DNA from: Paenibacillus_G sp049942825 | GTDB lineage: Bacteria; Bacillota; Bacilli; Paenibacillales; NBRC-103111 | Reading direction: 5' to 3' | DNA: 64,000 nt | Assembly: GCF_049942825.1 (NCBI RefSeq) | Contig: NZ_CP187970.1 | Coordinates: 6,262,001 to 6,326,000, forward strand | Part shown: positions 7,687 to 16,888 of the stretch, in pieces | Position numbering within the stretch: the stretch's first letter is position 1 | Layout of the letters: the number at the start of each line of letters is the position of its first letter | Made by a program: the position numbers and the translations under genes | The notes under the pieces: model-generated | The model's database searches: none | The model's input: only the letters and a program-made list of their open reading frames with translations | What the model was told of the DNA's origin: nothing

Positions 7687-10600
7687 ATGACGAAGAAAAA
7701 CACGGGGCTCTACCAGCGCCTCGGCAAGCTGCTTCTCGCCTCATCCCTTTCCCTGCCTCTGTTCTCCGGACTTGCAGTGACCGCCCCTGTGAACCGCGCT
7801 TATGCAGCCGAAGATACGACGAACAAGACCCGTTTTCTCACCCTGTACAACCAGATCAAGGACCCCGCGAACGGCTACTTCTCGCCCGAAGGCATCCCGT
7901 ATCACGCCGTCGAAACGCTGCTCAGCGAGGCTCCGGATCACGGGCACATGACGACATCCGAGGCCTACAGCTACTGGCTGTGGCTGGAAGCGCTTTATGG
8001 ACACCATACAGGCAACTGGACGCGGCTCGAGCAGGCTTGGGACAACATGGAGCAGTACATCATCCCGAACGCCGCCGAACAGCCTACGATGAGCGGCTAT
8101 AACCCGGCCAGCCCCGCCACTTATGCGCCCGAGCACCCGCAGCCGGACAAGTATCCTTCGCAGCTCGGCAATTCGGTGACTGCCGGCAAAGATCCGCTCG
8201 ACGCCGAGCTCAAGTCGACCTACGGCACGAACCAGACCTACCTCATGCACTGGCTCGTCGACGTCGACAACTGGTACGGCTTCGGCAATCCGCTGAATCC
8301 TTCGCACACCGCGAACTACATCAATACGTTCCAGCGCGGCGAGCAGGAATCCGTCTGGGAGGCGATCCCGCATCCGTCCCAGGAGACGTTCCAGTTCGGC
8401 AAGCCGGGTGAGGGTTTCGCCACCCTGTTCGTGAAGGACGGCGGCGCGCCTGCGAAGCAGTGGAGATACACCGACGCCACCGACGCAGATGCCCGGGTCG
8501 TGCAGGTCATGTACTGGGCGAAGAGCCTCGGCTACAACAACTCCGTCTACATCGAAAAAGCCAAGAAGCTCGGTGACTACCTCCGCTACGGCATGTACGA
8601 CAAGTACTTCCAGCAGATCGGCAGCGCGGCGGACGGCACGCCGTCTCCAGGCTCCGGCAAGGATTCCGCGCATTACCTCATGGCCTGGTACACAGCTTGG
8701 GGCGGCGGGATCGGCTCGAATTGGGCTTGGCGGATCGGCGCGTCCCATAACCACCAGGCGTACCAGAACCCGATGGCCGCGTACGCCCTGTCCGAGGGCG
8801 GGCTCGCTCCCAAATCGCCTACAGCCAAGCAGGACTGGGAAACCTCGCTGAAACGCCAGCTCGAATTCTACACGTGGCTGCAGTCCAGCGAAGGCGGGAT
8901 CGGCGGCGGAGCCACCAACAGCAAGGGCGGCACGTATGCGCCTTACCCCGCCGGCGTCAGCACGTTCTACGGCATGGCTTATGAGGATGCGCCGGTGTAT
9001 CACGATCCGCCGTCGAATACGTGGTTCGGCTTCCAGGCCTGGCCGGTGGAACGGATCGCGGAATACTACTACGCCATGGCCGCCAAGGGCGACACAGCGT
9101 CCGAGAACTTCAAGATGGCCAAACGCGTCATGGACCAGTGGGTCAAATGGGCCCTCGCCTACACGTTCGTCGACAAGAAGCCGGCGACCGACGCCGACGG
9201 CTACTTCCTGAACAGCAGCGGCCAGAAGATTCTCGGCGGCGCGAACCCGCAGGTCGCCACCACACCGGCCCCGGGCCAGTTCTACATTCTGGGCGGGCAG
9301 GAATGGACCGGCCAGCCGGACTCCTGGAAGGGCTTCGGCAGCTTCACCGGCAACCCGAATTACCATGTCATCGCCAAAGGCACCTCCCAGGATACCGGCG
9401 TGCTCGGCTCCTACATCAAGCTGCTCACCTTCTATGCGGCCGGTACGCAGGCGGAGAACAACGGCACTTTGTCAGCGGCGGGCGCCCAGGCGAAGACCAC
9501 GGCAGAGCAGCTCCTGAACGTCGCCTGGAACCACAACGACGGCGTCGGCATCGCCGTTCCCGAGAAGCGCGGCGATTACTCCCGCTACTTCACGAAGGAG
9601 ATCTACTTCCCGTCCGGCTGGAGCGGCACGTACGGCCAGGGCAATACCCTGCCGGGCACCGGTGCGGTGGCGTCCGATCCCGCCAAGGGAGGCAATGGCG
9701 TCTACATCTCCTACCCCGAGCTGCGGCCGAAGATCAAGCAGGATCCGAAGTGGTCCTACCTCGAGAACCTGTACAAGAGCTCGTACGATCCGGTCGCCAA
9801 AAAGTGGACCAACGGCGAACCGACCTTCACCTACCACCGCTTCTGGGCGCAGGTGGATATGGCGACGGCTTACGCCGAGTACAGCCGCCTGTTCGGCAGC
9901 GGCAGCACGACGCCGTCGGTGCCCGGCGCGCCGGCAGGACTCGCCGCGGCCGCCGGCGATGCCAAAGCCACGCTGACGTGGAGCGCCTCCGCCGGCGCAG
10001 CGTCCTACAACGTGAAGCGCGCGACGACCGCCGGCGGACCGTACACCACGGTCGTTACCGGCGTAACGGCGACCGGCTTCACGGATACGGCGGTGGCCAA
10101 CGGCACGACGTACTACTACGTCGTGAGCGCCGTGAACGCCGTCGGCGAGAGCCCGAACTCCGCCCAGGTCAGCGTCAAGCCGCAGGCCGGCACAGCAGCG
10201 GTACCGGCGGCCCCGGCCGGGCTGAGCGCTGCAGCGGGTGACGCCAAGGTCACGCTGGGCTGGAACGCCTCTACCGGAGCCGCTTCGTACAACGTGAAGC
10301 GCGCCACGACCGCCGGCGGACCGTACGCGACGGTCGCCACCGGCGTAACGGCGACCGGCTTCACGGATACGGCGGTGGCCAACGGCACGACGTACTACTA
10401 TGTCGTGAGTGCCGTGAACGCGGCGGGCGAGAGCGCGAACTCCGCGCAGGTCAGCGCCAAGCCGCAGGCTCCGGCAAGCGCGGGCGCCGTGTCGCTGCAG
10501 TATCGTGCAGCCGACACGAACCCGGCGGATAACCAGTTCAAGCCGCATTTTAACCTGGTGAACAAAGGAACCGCCGCCGTGCCGCTGAGCTCCCTCACGA

Positions 10601-10938
10601 TCCGCTACTGGTACACGGCGGACAGCGACCAGGCGCTGAACTTCAATGTGGACTACGCCGTGGTCGGCAGCTCCAATGTGACAGGCAAATTCGTCAAGCT
10701 GCCTGCCGCCCGCAGCGGTGCCGACAGCTACCTCGAGGTCGGCTTCGGCACCGGCGCCGGCTCCCTTGCCGCCGGCGGCAGCAGCGGCGAGATCCAGACG
10801 CGCATCAACCGCGCGAACTGGTCGAACTTCAACGAGAGCAACGACTACTCGTTCGACCCGACGAAGACGGCCTTCGCCGACTGGAGCAAGGTCACCGTCT
10901 ACAAGGACGGCGTGCTGGTTTGGGGCGTGGAGCCTTAA
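7687..10938 (+). CDS. Secreted GH48 cellulase with two Fn3 domains and a CBM3
   Basis: The 1083-residue protein has a signal peptide ending AYA at about residue 40. A GH48 catalytic domain (about 45-690) contains EAPDHGHMTTSEAYSY, the conserved active-site entrance of this family. Two fibronectin type III domains (about 742-832 and 842-930) and a C-terminal CBM3 (about 938-1083) follow. GH48 enzymes are processive cellulases that release cellobiose from chain ends; CBM3 binds crystalline cellulose and Fn3 modules act as spacers. ATG 7687 has AGGAGGA 9 nt upstream. The two Fn3 units are nearly identical at the DNA level, suggesting recent duplication. It is monocistronic, with no dockerin or SLH, so it acts as a free enzyme. 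Confidence 0.95.
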   Translation: MTKKNTGLYQRLGKLLLASSLSLPLFSGLAVTAPVNRAYAAEDTTNKTRFLTLYNQIKDPANGYFSPEGIPYHAVETLLSEAPDHGHMTTSEAYSYWLWLEALYGHHTGNWTRLEQAWDNMEQYIIPNAAEQPTMSGYNPASPATYAPEHPQPDKYPSQLGNSVTAGKDPLDAELKSTYGTNQTYLMHWLVDVDNWYGFGNPLNPSHTANYINTFQRGEQESVWEAIPHPSQETFQFGKPGEGFATLFVKDGGAPAKQWRYTDATDADARVVQVMYWAKSLGYNNSVYIEKAKKLGDYLRYGMYDKYFQQIGSAADGTPSPGSGKDSAHYLMAWYTAWGGGIGSNWAWRIGASHNHQAYQNPMAAYALSEGGLAPKSPTAKQDWETSLKRQLEFYTWLQSSEGGIGGGATNSKGGTYAPYPAGVSTFYGMAYEDAPVYHDPPSNTWFGFQAWPVERIAEYYYAMAAKGDTASENFKMAKRVMDQWVKWALAYTFVDKKPATDADGYFLNSSGQKILGGANPQVATTPAPGQFYILGGQEWTGQPDSWKGFGSFTGNPNYHVIAKGTSQDTGVLGSYIKLLTFYAAGTQAENNGTLSAAGAQAKTTAEQLLNVAWNHNDGVGIAVPEKRGDYSRYFTKEIYFPSGWSGTYGQGNTLPGTGAVASDPAKGGNGVYISYPELRPKIKQDPKWSYLENLYKSSYDPVAKKWTNGEPTFTYHRFWAQVDMATAYAEYSRLFGSGSTTPSVPGAPAGLAAAAGDAKATLTWSASAGAASYNVKRATTAGGPYTTVVTGVTATGFTDTAVANGTTYYYVVSAVNAVGESPNSAQVSVKPQAGTAAVPAAPAGLSAAAGDAKVTLGWNASTGAASYNVKRATTAGGPYATVATGVTATGFTDTAVANGTTYYYVVSAVNAAGESANSAQVSAKPQAPASAGAVSLQYRAADTNPADNQFKPHFNLVNKGTAAVPLSSLTIRYWYTADSDQALNFNVDYAVVGSSNVTGKFVKLPAARSGADSYLEVGFGTGAGSLAAGGSSGEIQTRINRANWSNFNESNDYSFDPTKTAFADWSKVTVYKDGVLVWGVEP

Positions 10939-11022
10939 GGGGCACGGCCGAGCAGCCGGTGGCCGCAGAGCAACAAGGCCAAGCTTATGCCTACGCCGCG
11001 GGAGTCGGCACTGCGAGGCACT

Positions 11023-11121
11023 GCGCACCCGGGCGCGGTGCTGCGAGACACGACGCTCCGGGGTGTGACGCTGCGACGCTTGGCGCTGCAGACACGGCGC
11101 ACCCGGGCGCGGTGCTGCGAG
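11023..11121 (+). repeat. Pair of 25-bp direct repeats downstream of the GH48 gene
   Basis: A 25-bp GC-rich sequence beginning GCGCACCCGGGCGCGG occurs at 11023 and again at 11097, a spacing of 74 bp. The segment between is also built of CGACGCT-like words. No gene is supported in it. Confidence 0.75.
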
Positions 11122-11274
11122 GGCTAGCGGAACATAGCCTGTTTGGCTGCCTTCCAATGGACGCTTTACTCCGCGGCCCGATACCGAGACTCCGACATTA
11201 CGCCTCCCACCGTATTGCAAAACGCATCATATTAGACAATTCGCCTAAAGTAACGCGCCTTACAACACCAACAT

Positions 11275-11307
11275 CGGAAGCCTGCGCCATGCGGGTTTCC
11301 GGTGTTT
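11275..11307 (+). terminator. Probable terminator distal to the GH48 gene
   Basis: An 11-bp stem with two wobble pairs (CGGAAGCCTGC with GCGGGTTTCCG) is followed by GTGTTTT. It lies about 340 nt after the GH48 stop and is the first terminator-like element after it. Confidence 0.5.
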
Positions 11308-11438
11308 TCGCATGATCGGTGTGTGAATACTGGCACCCCAGCCAACGCAAAGAGGACTGTTCCGCTCAGGAACAGCCCGCAGGATCTTCATCCGTCCAAG
11401 TTCTCATACTGGATCGGCTTGGGACGAATTTCAAAATA

Positions 11439-11632
11439 AAGGAACTCAGATGCCTTATTCGATTATTTCCCACTATTTCCCGAGACTTAGCGGAACTCAG
11501 GTATCTTATTTTCCTTCGAGACCAGGAAAGTGCATGCCTGTAATAAAGATAGCGAACCTCAGTTCCTCTATTTACAATATCACCCTCTCAAGGAGGCACA
11601 TAACGCATCTGAGTTCCGTTATTCTTAGGCCC
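11439..11632 (+). repeat. Dispersed intergenic repeat, copy 1
   Basis: The segment contains GGAACTCAGATGCCTTATTC, then GATTATTTCCC..ATTTCCC, then CGGAACTCAGGTATCTTAT, followed by inverted versions ending in CTCAGTTCCTCTATTT and CTGAGTTCCGTTATT. The same word order recurs at 56421-56565. It is non-coding and palindromic overall; the family name is not known to me. Confidence 0.8.
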
Positions 11633-11925
11633 GACTCCCAAGTGCTGCTCCTATACTACGGATCAAGCTGTTATGGCCCTTCCTTCGGCTCTAAGCCCCG
11701 GCTTCGGGCTTGTATTCGCCTGCCGGCCTCCGGTACATGCGCCGTTCGTTCTATTCTTGTCCTCTGACCTGGCATCTTCTCTTCGAATGGTCTACCTCCG
11801 TTAATGGTTACCCTACTCCGCCCTTCCACTTCGCTCCAATTCGACTACCTCCGTTCGTGACTCCCCGCATTCCTCACCAACCTTGCCATTACCCTCCAGC
11901 CTTACTCCATTGTGATTACTCCTTC

Positions 11926-12308
11926 ATTCCTTCTTTCATTCACTCCTCAGCTTCCGACATCTACGTTCCCACTCTATCAAACTACGCTCCTGTTCCTGCC
12001 TCCTCTCATTCCACCTCCACCTTGCAATCTTAGTTCCTTTCCGTCTAACTCCGTTTGTGACTCCTTCACTCCTCTACCCGACATCTCCCTTTCCACTCCG
12101 CCTAACTAGGCTACTGTTCCTGCCTCCTCTCATTCCACCTCCAGCTTGCCATCTTCGTTCCTTTCCATCTAACTCCGTTTGTGACTCCTTCACTCCTCTA
12201 CCCGACATCTCTGTTCCCACTCCGCCTAACTACGCTTCTGTTCCTGCCTCCTCTCAGTCCACCTCCACCTTGCCATCTTCGTTCCCACTCCGTCTAACTC
12301 CGTTTTGA
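11926..12308 (+). repeat. Imperfect 124-bp tandem repeat, pyrimidine-rich
   Basis: Three copies of a 124-bp unit are seen: TGTTCCTGCC occurs at 11991, 12115 and about 12239, and CCGTTTGTGACTCC at 12051 and 12175. The plus strand is almost free of purine runs. The flanks (11760-11925 and 12309-12500) share the same pyrimidine bias without clear periodicity. No ribosome binding site or plausible coding sequence is present. Confidence 0.85.
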
Positions 12309-12527
12309 TTCCCCCCTAACTTCGCTCCTATCCACCCATATCCGTTCCCGGCCCCCTAACTCCCTCATCCGCCCTGCCTTCTTCATTCACTGCCCCGCTT
12401 CTAACTCATTCACAACCCTGCCTCCATTCCACACCTGCCGAGGGATTCCTTTTCTCCTAATCCACTTCCTCTTCACTAAAAATCCTTCCACTCCTCTATC
12501 CGCACCCTCATGTCCAGATCCGCCTGC

Positions 12528-14147
12528 CTAAAGCCGGCCCTCATCCCTCCTCGCCTTTCTGTACTCCTGCGGTGTCAGGCCTGTCGCCTTCTTGAACAAC
12601 TTTGTAAAATGGGAAAAATTGCAGTACCCCACCGTCTGCGCAATATCGCTCACCCGCAGCGTCGATTCGGCCAGCAGCCTCTTTGCCTTGTCCATCCGGC
12701 GCTCGAGAATGTAGCCGGTCAGGGAAAAGCCGGTCGTCCGCTTGAAGAGGCGGGAGAGGTACGAGGGATGAAAGTGCACGTAAGCAGCCAGTTCCTCACG
12801 CGTGAGCTCTTCGGAGAGGTGGTCATCAATGAAGCGCCGTACCTTCTCGACCACCGGGCCTTCGATCTTACGGGCCGCCTGCAGCCCGCTCATCCCTTCC
12901 GTGACGACACGGTCCGCCCAAGCCCGGAGATCGCCGAGCGTACGTGTGGCGGAGAGCATGTCATGCAGCACCGAAGCCGCGTAGACATCATGAACGGACA
13001 GGCCGTTCTTGTGCAGCGTATGGTAGATCATCTGCAGGAAGGCGTGATAAAAAGCTCCTAGAGACTCCGGTGTTAACGGCTGGGCTTCAAATGCCGAGAA
13101 CTGCTCCTCCAGTGCCCGCCTGACCTCTTCGCATTGGCCCGATTCGAATAGAACGGACAGCTCCGTATACCAGGAGAGCGGCACCAGCACGGTCGGGGGC
13201 TGGGGAACGAGCGCTTCTACGAAGGCTACGGCAGGCGGGCGCGAAGCCTGGCTGCGGACACTTCCCGTCAGCCGGGCATGCGCATCCGGAAGGTCGCGGA
13301 TGGGTGCGGGCGTGCCGATGTAGCAGGACAGCCTGCAGTAGAAGTATTCCGAGCAGGCGAGAATATAGCGTTCACACCGGGCCGCCAGCTCCTCCTTGTC
13401 GGCGTAGGCTCCGCTCCCGTCGTAGACGAGTACGATATTGCTGCCGGACGGGTTCTGGAGCACGGTGCCTTCCCAGCTCCCCAGGATTAGCTCGGCAGCG
13501 GCATTGCGCAGCGCGTACTTCATGATCTCCTCGTCCTCGGCGGACAGGGGACGCTTCCACTGCTCGATGTTCAGCAGGATGGGCAGAATGCCGCCGGGCC
13601 TCTCCAGCGCAAGGCCGTACGTCGACAGGATCTCCTGCAGCCGTTCGGAGGTCGGGAACTCGCGGCGCTTGAGCAGGTCGTACCAGAACCGCTCGACGAG
13701 CAGCCCTTTGCGCGACTCCCAGAGGTTCCGGTATTTCACCGCGACCGCTTCCCTGTCGACGGACTCGCAGCGCATTCGGATCTTGCCCAGTTCCCGGGCC
13801 ACCGCCTCGCGCAGCTTCTCGTGACCCACCGGCTTCAGCAGGTAATCGGCACAGCCAAGCTGCAGGGCCGCCTGAGCATACGAGAACTCCGCATGGCCGG
13901 TCAAAAAGATCGTCTGCGTATGAGGCGACGACCGGTTCACCCACCGCAGCAGCTCCAGACCGTTGTCGCCAGGCATCTCGATATCGCAGATCAGCAGGTC
14001 GATACCGGTTTCCTGAAGCACCTCTTTCGCTTCTTGAACCCCGTACGCCCGGTAGATTCCCCCGATCTCCAGATCGGCCGACTTGATGGTTCGGATGATG
14101 CCGGCTACCGCGTAATGTTCGTCATCGACCACCAGCAGGTTATACAA
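12528..14147 (-). CDS. AraC-type response regulator (YesN-like), orphan
   Basis: The 539-residue protein has an N-terminal receiver domain (1-120) with D8, D9 and phospho-acceptor D55 in ICDIEMPG, and Lys in LLKPVG. A long middle region follows, then a C-terminal AraC double helix-turn-helix (about 430-535) with YLSRLFKRTTG and ISDIAQTVGYCNFSHFTKLFK-like motifs. Such proteins usually pair with a YesM-type sensor kinase and control sugar uptake or polysaccharide use in Paenibacillus. No kinase or ABC transporter gene is adjacent, so the partner must be elsewhere. A near-perfect cre lies upstream at 14363-14376, arguing for catabolite repression of this regulator. Confidence 0.93.
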   Translation of the reverse strand: MYNLLVVDDEHYAVAGIIRTIKSADLEIGGIYRAYGVQEAKEVLQETGIDLLICDIEMPGDNGLELLRWVNRSSPHTQTIFLTGHAEFSYAQAALQLGCADYLLKPVGHEKLREAVARELGKIRMRCESVDREAVAVKYRNLWESRKGLLVERFWYDLLKRREFPTSERLQEILSTYGLALERPGGILPILLNIEQWKRPLSAEDEEIMKYALRNAAAELILGSWEGTVLQNPSGSNIVLVYDGSGAYADKEELAARCERYILACSEYFYCRLSCYIGTPAPIRDLPDAHARLTGSVRSQASRPPAVAFVEALVPQPPTVLVPLSWYTELSVLFESGQCEEVRRALEEQFSAFEAQPLTPESLGAFYHAFLQMIYHTLHKNGLSVHDVYAASVLHDMLSATRTLGDLRAWADRVVTEGMSGLQAARKIEGPVVEKVRRFIDDHLSEELTREELAAYVHFHPSYLSRLFKRTTGFSLTGYILERRMDKAKRLLAESTLRVSDIAQTVGYCNFSHFTKLFKKATGLTPQEYRKARRDEGRL

Positions 14148-14901
14148 TCACCCAGCCTCCCTTCGTGACATACTCCTCCGGATCACCCCGAGACAGACTC
14201 CATAAATCGCTTACACTTTTTCGAGCAGCCCTCCTTTACTGAATATTATAACTTTTATGGCAAATAAAGGTTAACCCTCTAGACTATAGATTGTACTTCA
14301 ATAAGTAAAGCAGGTTATTGGCACAGCCTATCTTTGCCTTAACGGCATGTTCAAATGATGTTAGTAAGCGTTTACATATTTTATTATAAGGGATCACAAT
14401 TGGAAAAATACCCCAAAAGTTAGTGAACGTATCATGTCATAATTACAGCATGAAGCAGACCTCCGTCATCCGGAAAGTCTGCTTCCGCCATATAAATATT
14501 ATGATTACACCTCAAAAGCCTGCGACCGCGGCTACAAGGCTGCCGTCCCTCCCGTATCGTTAGCCCCCGGATAATAATCCTCTGCTCAACTTTCTGTCGG
14601 CCTCCACAACAAGGCCGCTTGCAGTGCCAAACGGATCACCGCAGAGCGGCGGGCCGGCCGCTCTCGGCTTCACACCCGGGCGGCTGCTCCGGCAGGGCGG
14701 CATTCTGCGCTTTTCGCCCAACGCCCGACGTCCTGCACGGCCGCCAGCTTGCGCTCGCCTGCCGCTGGCCGCCCATTCCGTGCTTAACTCCCTGGCGACC
14801 TAGCACTTAACGCCCCGCTATCGCCCCACCTGCGGCAGCCGTCCGCCTTCACTGGCTCCACGCCGGTTTCCAGCTCCTGCGGGACGCTCCATGCTCCGCT
14901 T
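14148..14901. other. Non-coding interval between the response regulator and abfA operon
   Basis: The left 300 nt is AT-rich and holds the likely promoter region of the response regulator with a cre. A stem-loop (GAAGCAGAC..GTCTGCTTC, 14452-14486) without a T tract follows. The right 400 nt is GC-rich with no supported gene. Confidence 0.6.
14363..14376 (-). promoter_or_regulatory. cre site (CcpA operator) near the response regulator promoter
   Basis: AGTAAGCGTTTACA differs from the cre consensus TGWAARCGYTWNCW only at the first base. On the minus strand it lies just downstream of a TATAAT at 14393-14388 whose -35 is weak. A CcpA site there would repress transcription of the AraC-type regulator. 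Confidence 0.6.
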
Positions 14902-15189
14902 CTATCCCGCCTCGGCAACAGCCTGCTGCCAGCGGGAGCCCGCCGGATTCGGGCAGTCGTTCGCCCTCAGCTTCGCCCGCACCTGCACGAAGCAGCCGCA
15001 CACCTTGCACGTCATGCTGCTCTCGATGAGCTGCGGGCAGCTGTCGCACGCGGCCAGCCGCTGCTCGTACAAGTCGTCCGGCACCGCAGCCTCGGAGCGG
15101 AAGACGGGTGCGGCGAGCACCCGTGCGATCCCCTCCTGCGTCACCTTGTACGCATCCGAGCAGCTGCGGCAGCCTCGAGGCGTACTCAC
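14902..15189 (-). CDS. Small Cys-rich (zinc-ribbon-like) protein coupled to abfA
   Basis: This 95-residue protein carries two cysteine clusters: CRSC near residue 7 and CDSCP with CKVCGCF near 48-68. It suggests a metal-binding ribbon and resembles the DUF6171 type; function is unknown. Its GTG start overlaps the abfA stop codon by 4 nt (GTGA) and GAGGAAGG lies upstream, so it is translationally coupled to the arabinofuranosidase. High codon-position GC matches the neighbours. It could be a small regulator or chaperone, but nothing in the sequence decides this. Confidence 0.7.
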   Translation of the reverse strand: MSTPRGCRSCSDAYKVTQEGIARVLAAPVFRSEAAVPDDLYEQRLAACDSCPQLIESSMTCKVCGCFVQVRAKLRANDCPNPAGSRWQQAVAEAG

Positions 15190-16688
15190 AGTCCTTCCTC
15201 TTTCAGCTCGAGCACCACCAGGGACATCGGAGGCAGCACGGCCGTCAGGCCGCCTTCCCTTTTCTCAGCCCCATGGTAGGCCTGCGGAGCGACTTTGTCC
15301 GGCTCATCGAACGAATTATGGTCCTGCATCCCGGAGGAAGCAAGCACGGTCCCGCTGACGGCATAGCCGCCGGCCAGCCCGCGAAGATCAAGCTCGACCT
15401 TCGCCTCCGAGCCCGGGTCGAGATTGCAGAGCGAGATGTGAATACGGCCCTGCGCGTCACGTGAAGCGGACACCGACACCTGCTCCAGCTCCTCACCGCC
15501 CTGCGCATACGAAGCAAACGTACCGTGGGTCTCCAGCCTTTCCGCTCCCTGGTGTACCTTGTACATATCGAACACGTGATAGGTTGGCGTCAGGACCATC
15601 TTGGCGCCCTCGGTCAGGATCACGGACTGCAGTACGTTAACCGTCTGGGCAATGTTTGCCATCTGCACGCGGTCGTTGTGGTTGTGGAACAGATGCAGGT
15701 TCAGACCCGCCACCAGCGCATCGCGCATCGTATTCTGCTGGTAGAGGAAGCCCGGGTTCGTGCCCGGCTCGACGTCGAACCAGGTGCCCCATTCGTCGAC
15801 GATGAGCGCCACCCGCTTGTCCGGATCGTGGCGGTCCATGATCGCCTTGTGCTTCGTGAGCAGCTCGTCCATATGCAGCGTCTTCTTCATGGTGACGAAC
15901 CAGTCTTCTTCCGTAAACTCCGTCGCAGAGCCTTTTTCCTGCCAGGTGCCCGGTACCGTGTAGTAATGCACGGAGATCGCGTCCATGTACCGGCCCGCTT
16001 CCCGCATCACGACTTCCATCCAGTTGTAGTCATCCGAGTTCGGACCGCAGGCGATCTTGTAGATCTTGTTCTCCCCGTAATTGCGCACGTAGGTCTGGTA
16101 CTGCCGGTACAGATCCGCATAATATTCCGGACGCATGTTCCCGCCGCAGCCCCAGTTCTCGTTCCCCACGCCAAAATATTTCAGCGCCCAAGGCTCCTCA
16201 CGCCCATTCTCCTTACGCAGCTTCGACATCGGGGACACGCCCTCGAAAGTCATATACTCAACCCACTCGGACATCTCCTGGACCGTGCCGCTCCCCACAT
16301 TGCCCGAGATGTACGGCTCACAGCCGAGCGTCTCGCAGAGCATGAGGAATTCGTGCGTGCCGAAGTGATTGTTCTCGACCACGCCGCCCCAGTGGGTGTT
16401 GATCATCTCCTTGCGCTGACCGCGCGGACCAATGCCGTCCTTCCAGTGGTACTCGTCGGCAAAACAGCCGCCCGGCCAGCGGAGCACGGGGATATTCAGC
16501 TTTCGAAGCGCTTCCACTACGTCATTGCGGATGCCGTTCGTATTCGGGATCGGAGAATCTTCGCCTACCCAGAACCCCTCATAAATACAGCGTCCGAGAT
16601 GCTCTGCAAAATGCCCGTAAATGTTGCGGTTAATGGTCCCTCTGCCGATGTCCGTCTGGATGATGACCCGATTGGCTGAAGCGCTCAC
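15186..16688 (-). CDS. abfA: GH51 alpha-L-arabinofuranosidase
   Basis: The 500-residue protein starts IIQTDIGRGTINRNIYGHFAEH and contains the family hallmarks RWPGGCFADEY, acid/base E177 in GNENWG and nucleophile E299 in VDEWGTW. It has no signal peptide, so it acts in the cytoplasm on imported arabino-oligosaccharides, removing terminal arabinofuranose. Length matches intracellular GH51 enzymes. GTG 16688 is supported by AGGAGG 7 nt upstream. It is first in a two-gene operon with a small Cys-rich protein gene and has a strong promoter. It complements the secreted GH43 enzymes at 37467-44085. Confidence 0.96.
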   Translation of the reverse strand: MSASANRVIIQTDIGRGTINRNIYGHFAEHLGRCIYEGFWVGEDSPIPNTNGIRNDVVEALRKLNIPVLRWPGGCFADEYHWKDGIGPRGQRKEMINTHWGGVVENNHFGTHEFLMLCETLGCEPYISGNVGSGTVQEMSEWVEYMTFEGVSPMSKLRKENGREEPWALKYFGVGNENWGCGGNMRPEYYADLYRQYQTYVRNYGENKIYKIACGPNSDDYNWMEVVMREAGRYMDAISVHYYTVPGTWQEKGSATEFTEEDWFVTMKKTLHMDELLTKHKAIMDRHDPDKRVALIVDEWGTWFDVEPGTNPGFLYQQNTMRDALVAGLNLHLFHNHNDRVQMANIAQTVNVLQSVILTEGAKMVLTPTYHVFDMYKVHQGAERLETHGTFASYAQGGEELEQVSVSASRDAQGRIHISLCNLDPGSEAKVELDLRGLAGGYAVSGTVLASSGMQDHNSFDEPDKVAPQAYHGAEKREGGLTAVLPPMSLVVLELKEEGL

Positions 16689-16757
16689 AAGGTTTCCTCC
16701 TGTCCCTGGCGGGAATTAGATTAATGTAATTATTAAGTCATTCACATTTTCATTAAC

Positions 16758-16786
16758 ATAGTATCAAGCCCGCTCGGCAGTGTCAA
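16758..16786 (-). promoter_or_regulatory. Strong sigma-A promoter of abfA
   Basis: TTGACA (16786-16781), a 17-nt spacer ending TTGA, then TACTAT (16763-16758) on the minus strand, giving an extended -10. It leaves a leader of about 65 nt before the GTG. No cre is seen in it. Confidence 0.75.
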
Positions 16787-16820
16787 TAAGGAATAGAGGA
16801 ACCCTTTTCCACCCGAATCG

Positions 16821-16829
16821 TGATATAAT
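16821..16829 (+). promoter_or_regulatory. Extended -10 promoter of the PatB/MalY-type gene
   Basis: TGATATAAT lies 60 nt upstream of the TTG start. The -35 region has only weak similarity to consensus, as is common with an extended -10. It is divergent from the abfA promoter. Confidence 0.5.
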
Positions 16830-16888
16830 CGAGCCAGGCTTTACCCCGTTTTGGGCAATACGATGAACAGTAGATGAGGTGACTCCCG

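Noticed and set aside
9472..11220. Long open frame on the minus strand opposite the GH48 gene
   Set aside because: It is an antisense shadow of GC-rich codons; composition is Arg/Gly/Ala-rich with no domain and no ribosome binding site.
12300..12500. Small ORFs in the pyrimidine-rich block
   Set aside because: Low-complexity Pro/Ser/Leu frames without ribosome binding sites or conserved motifs.
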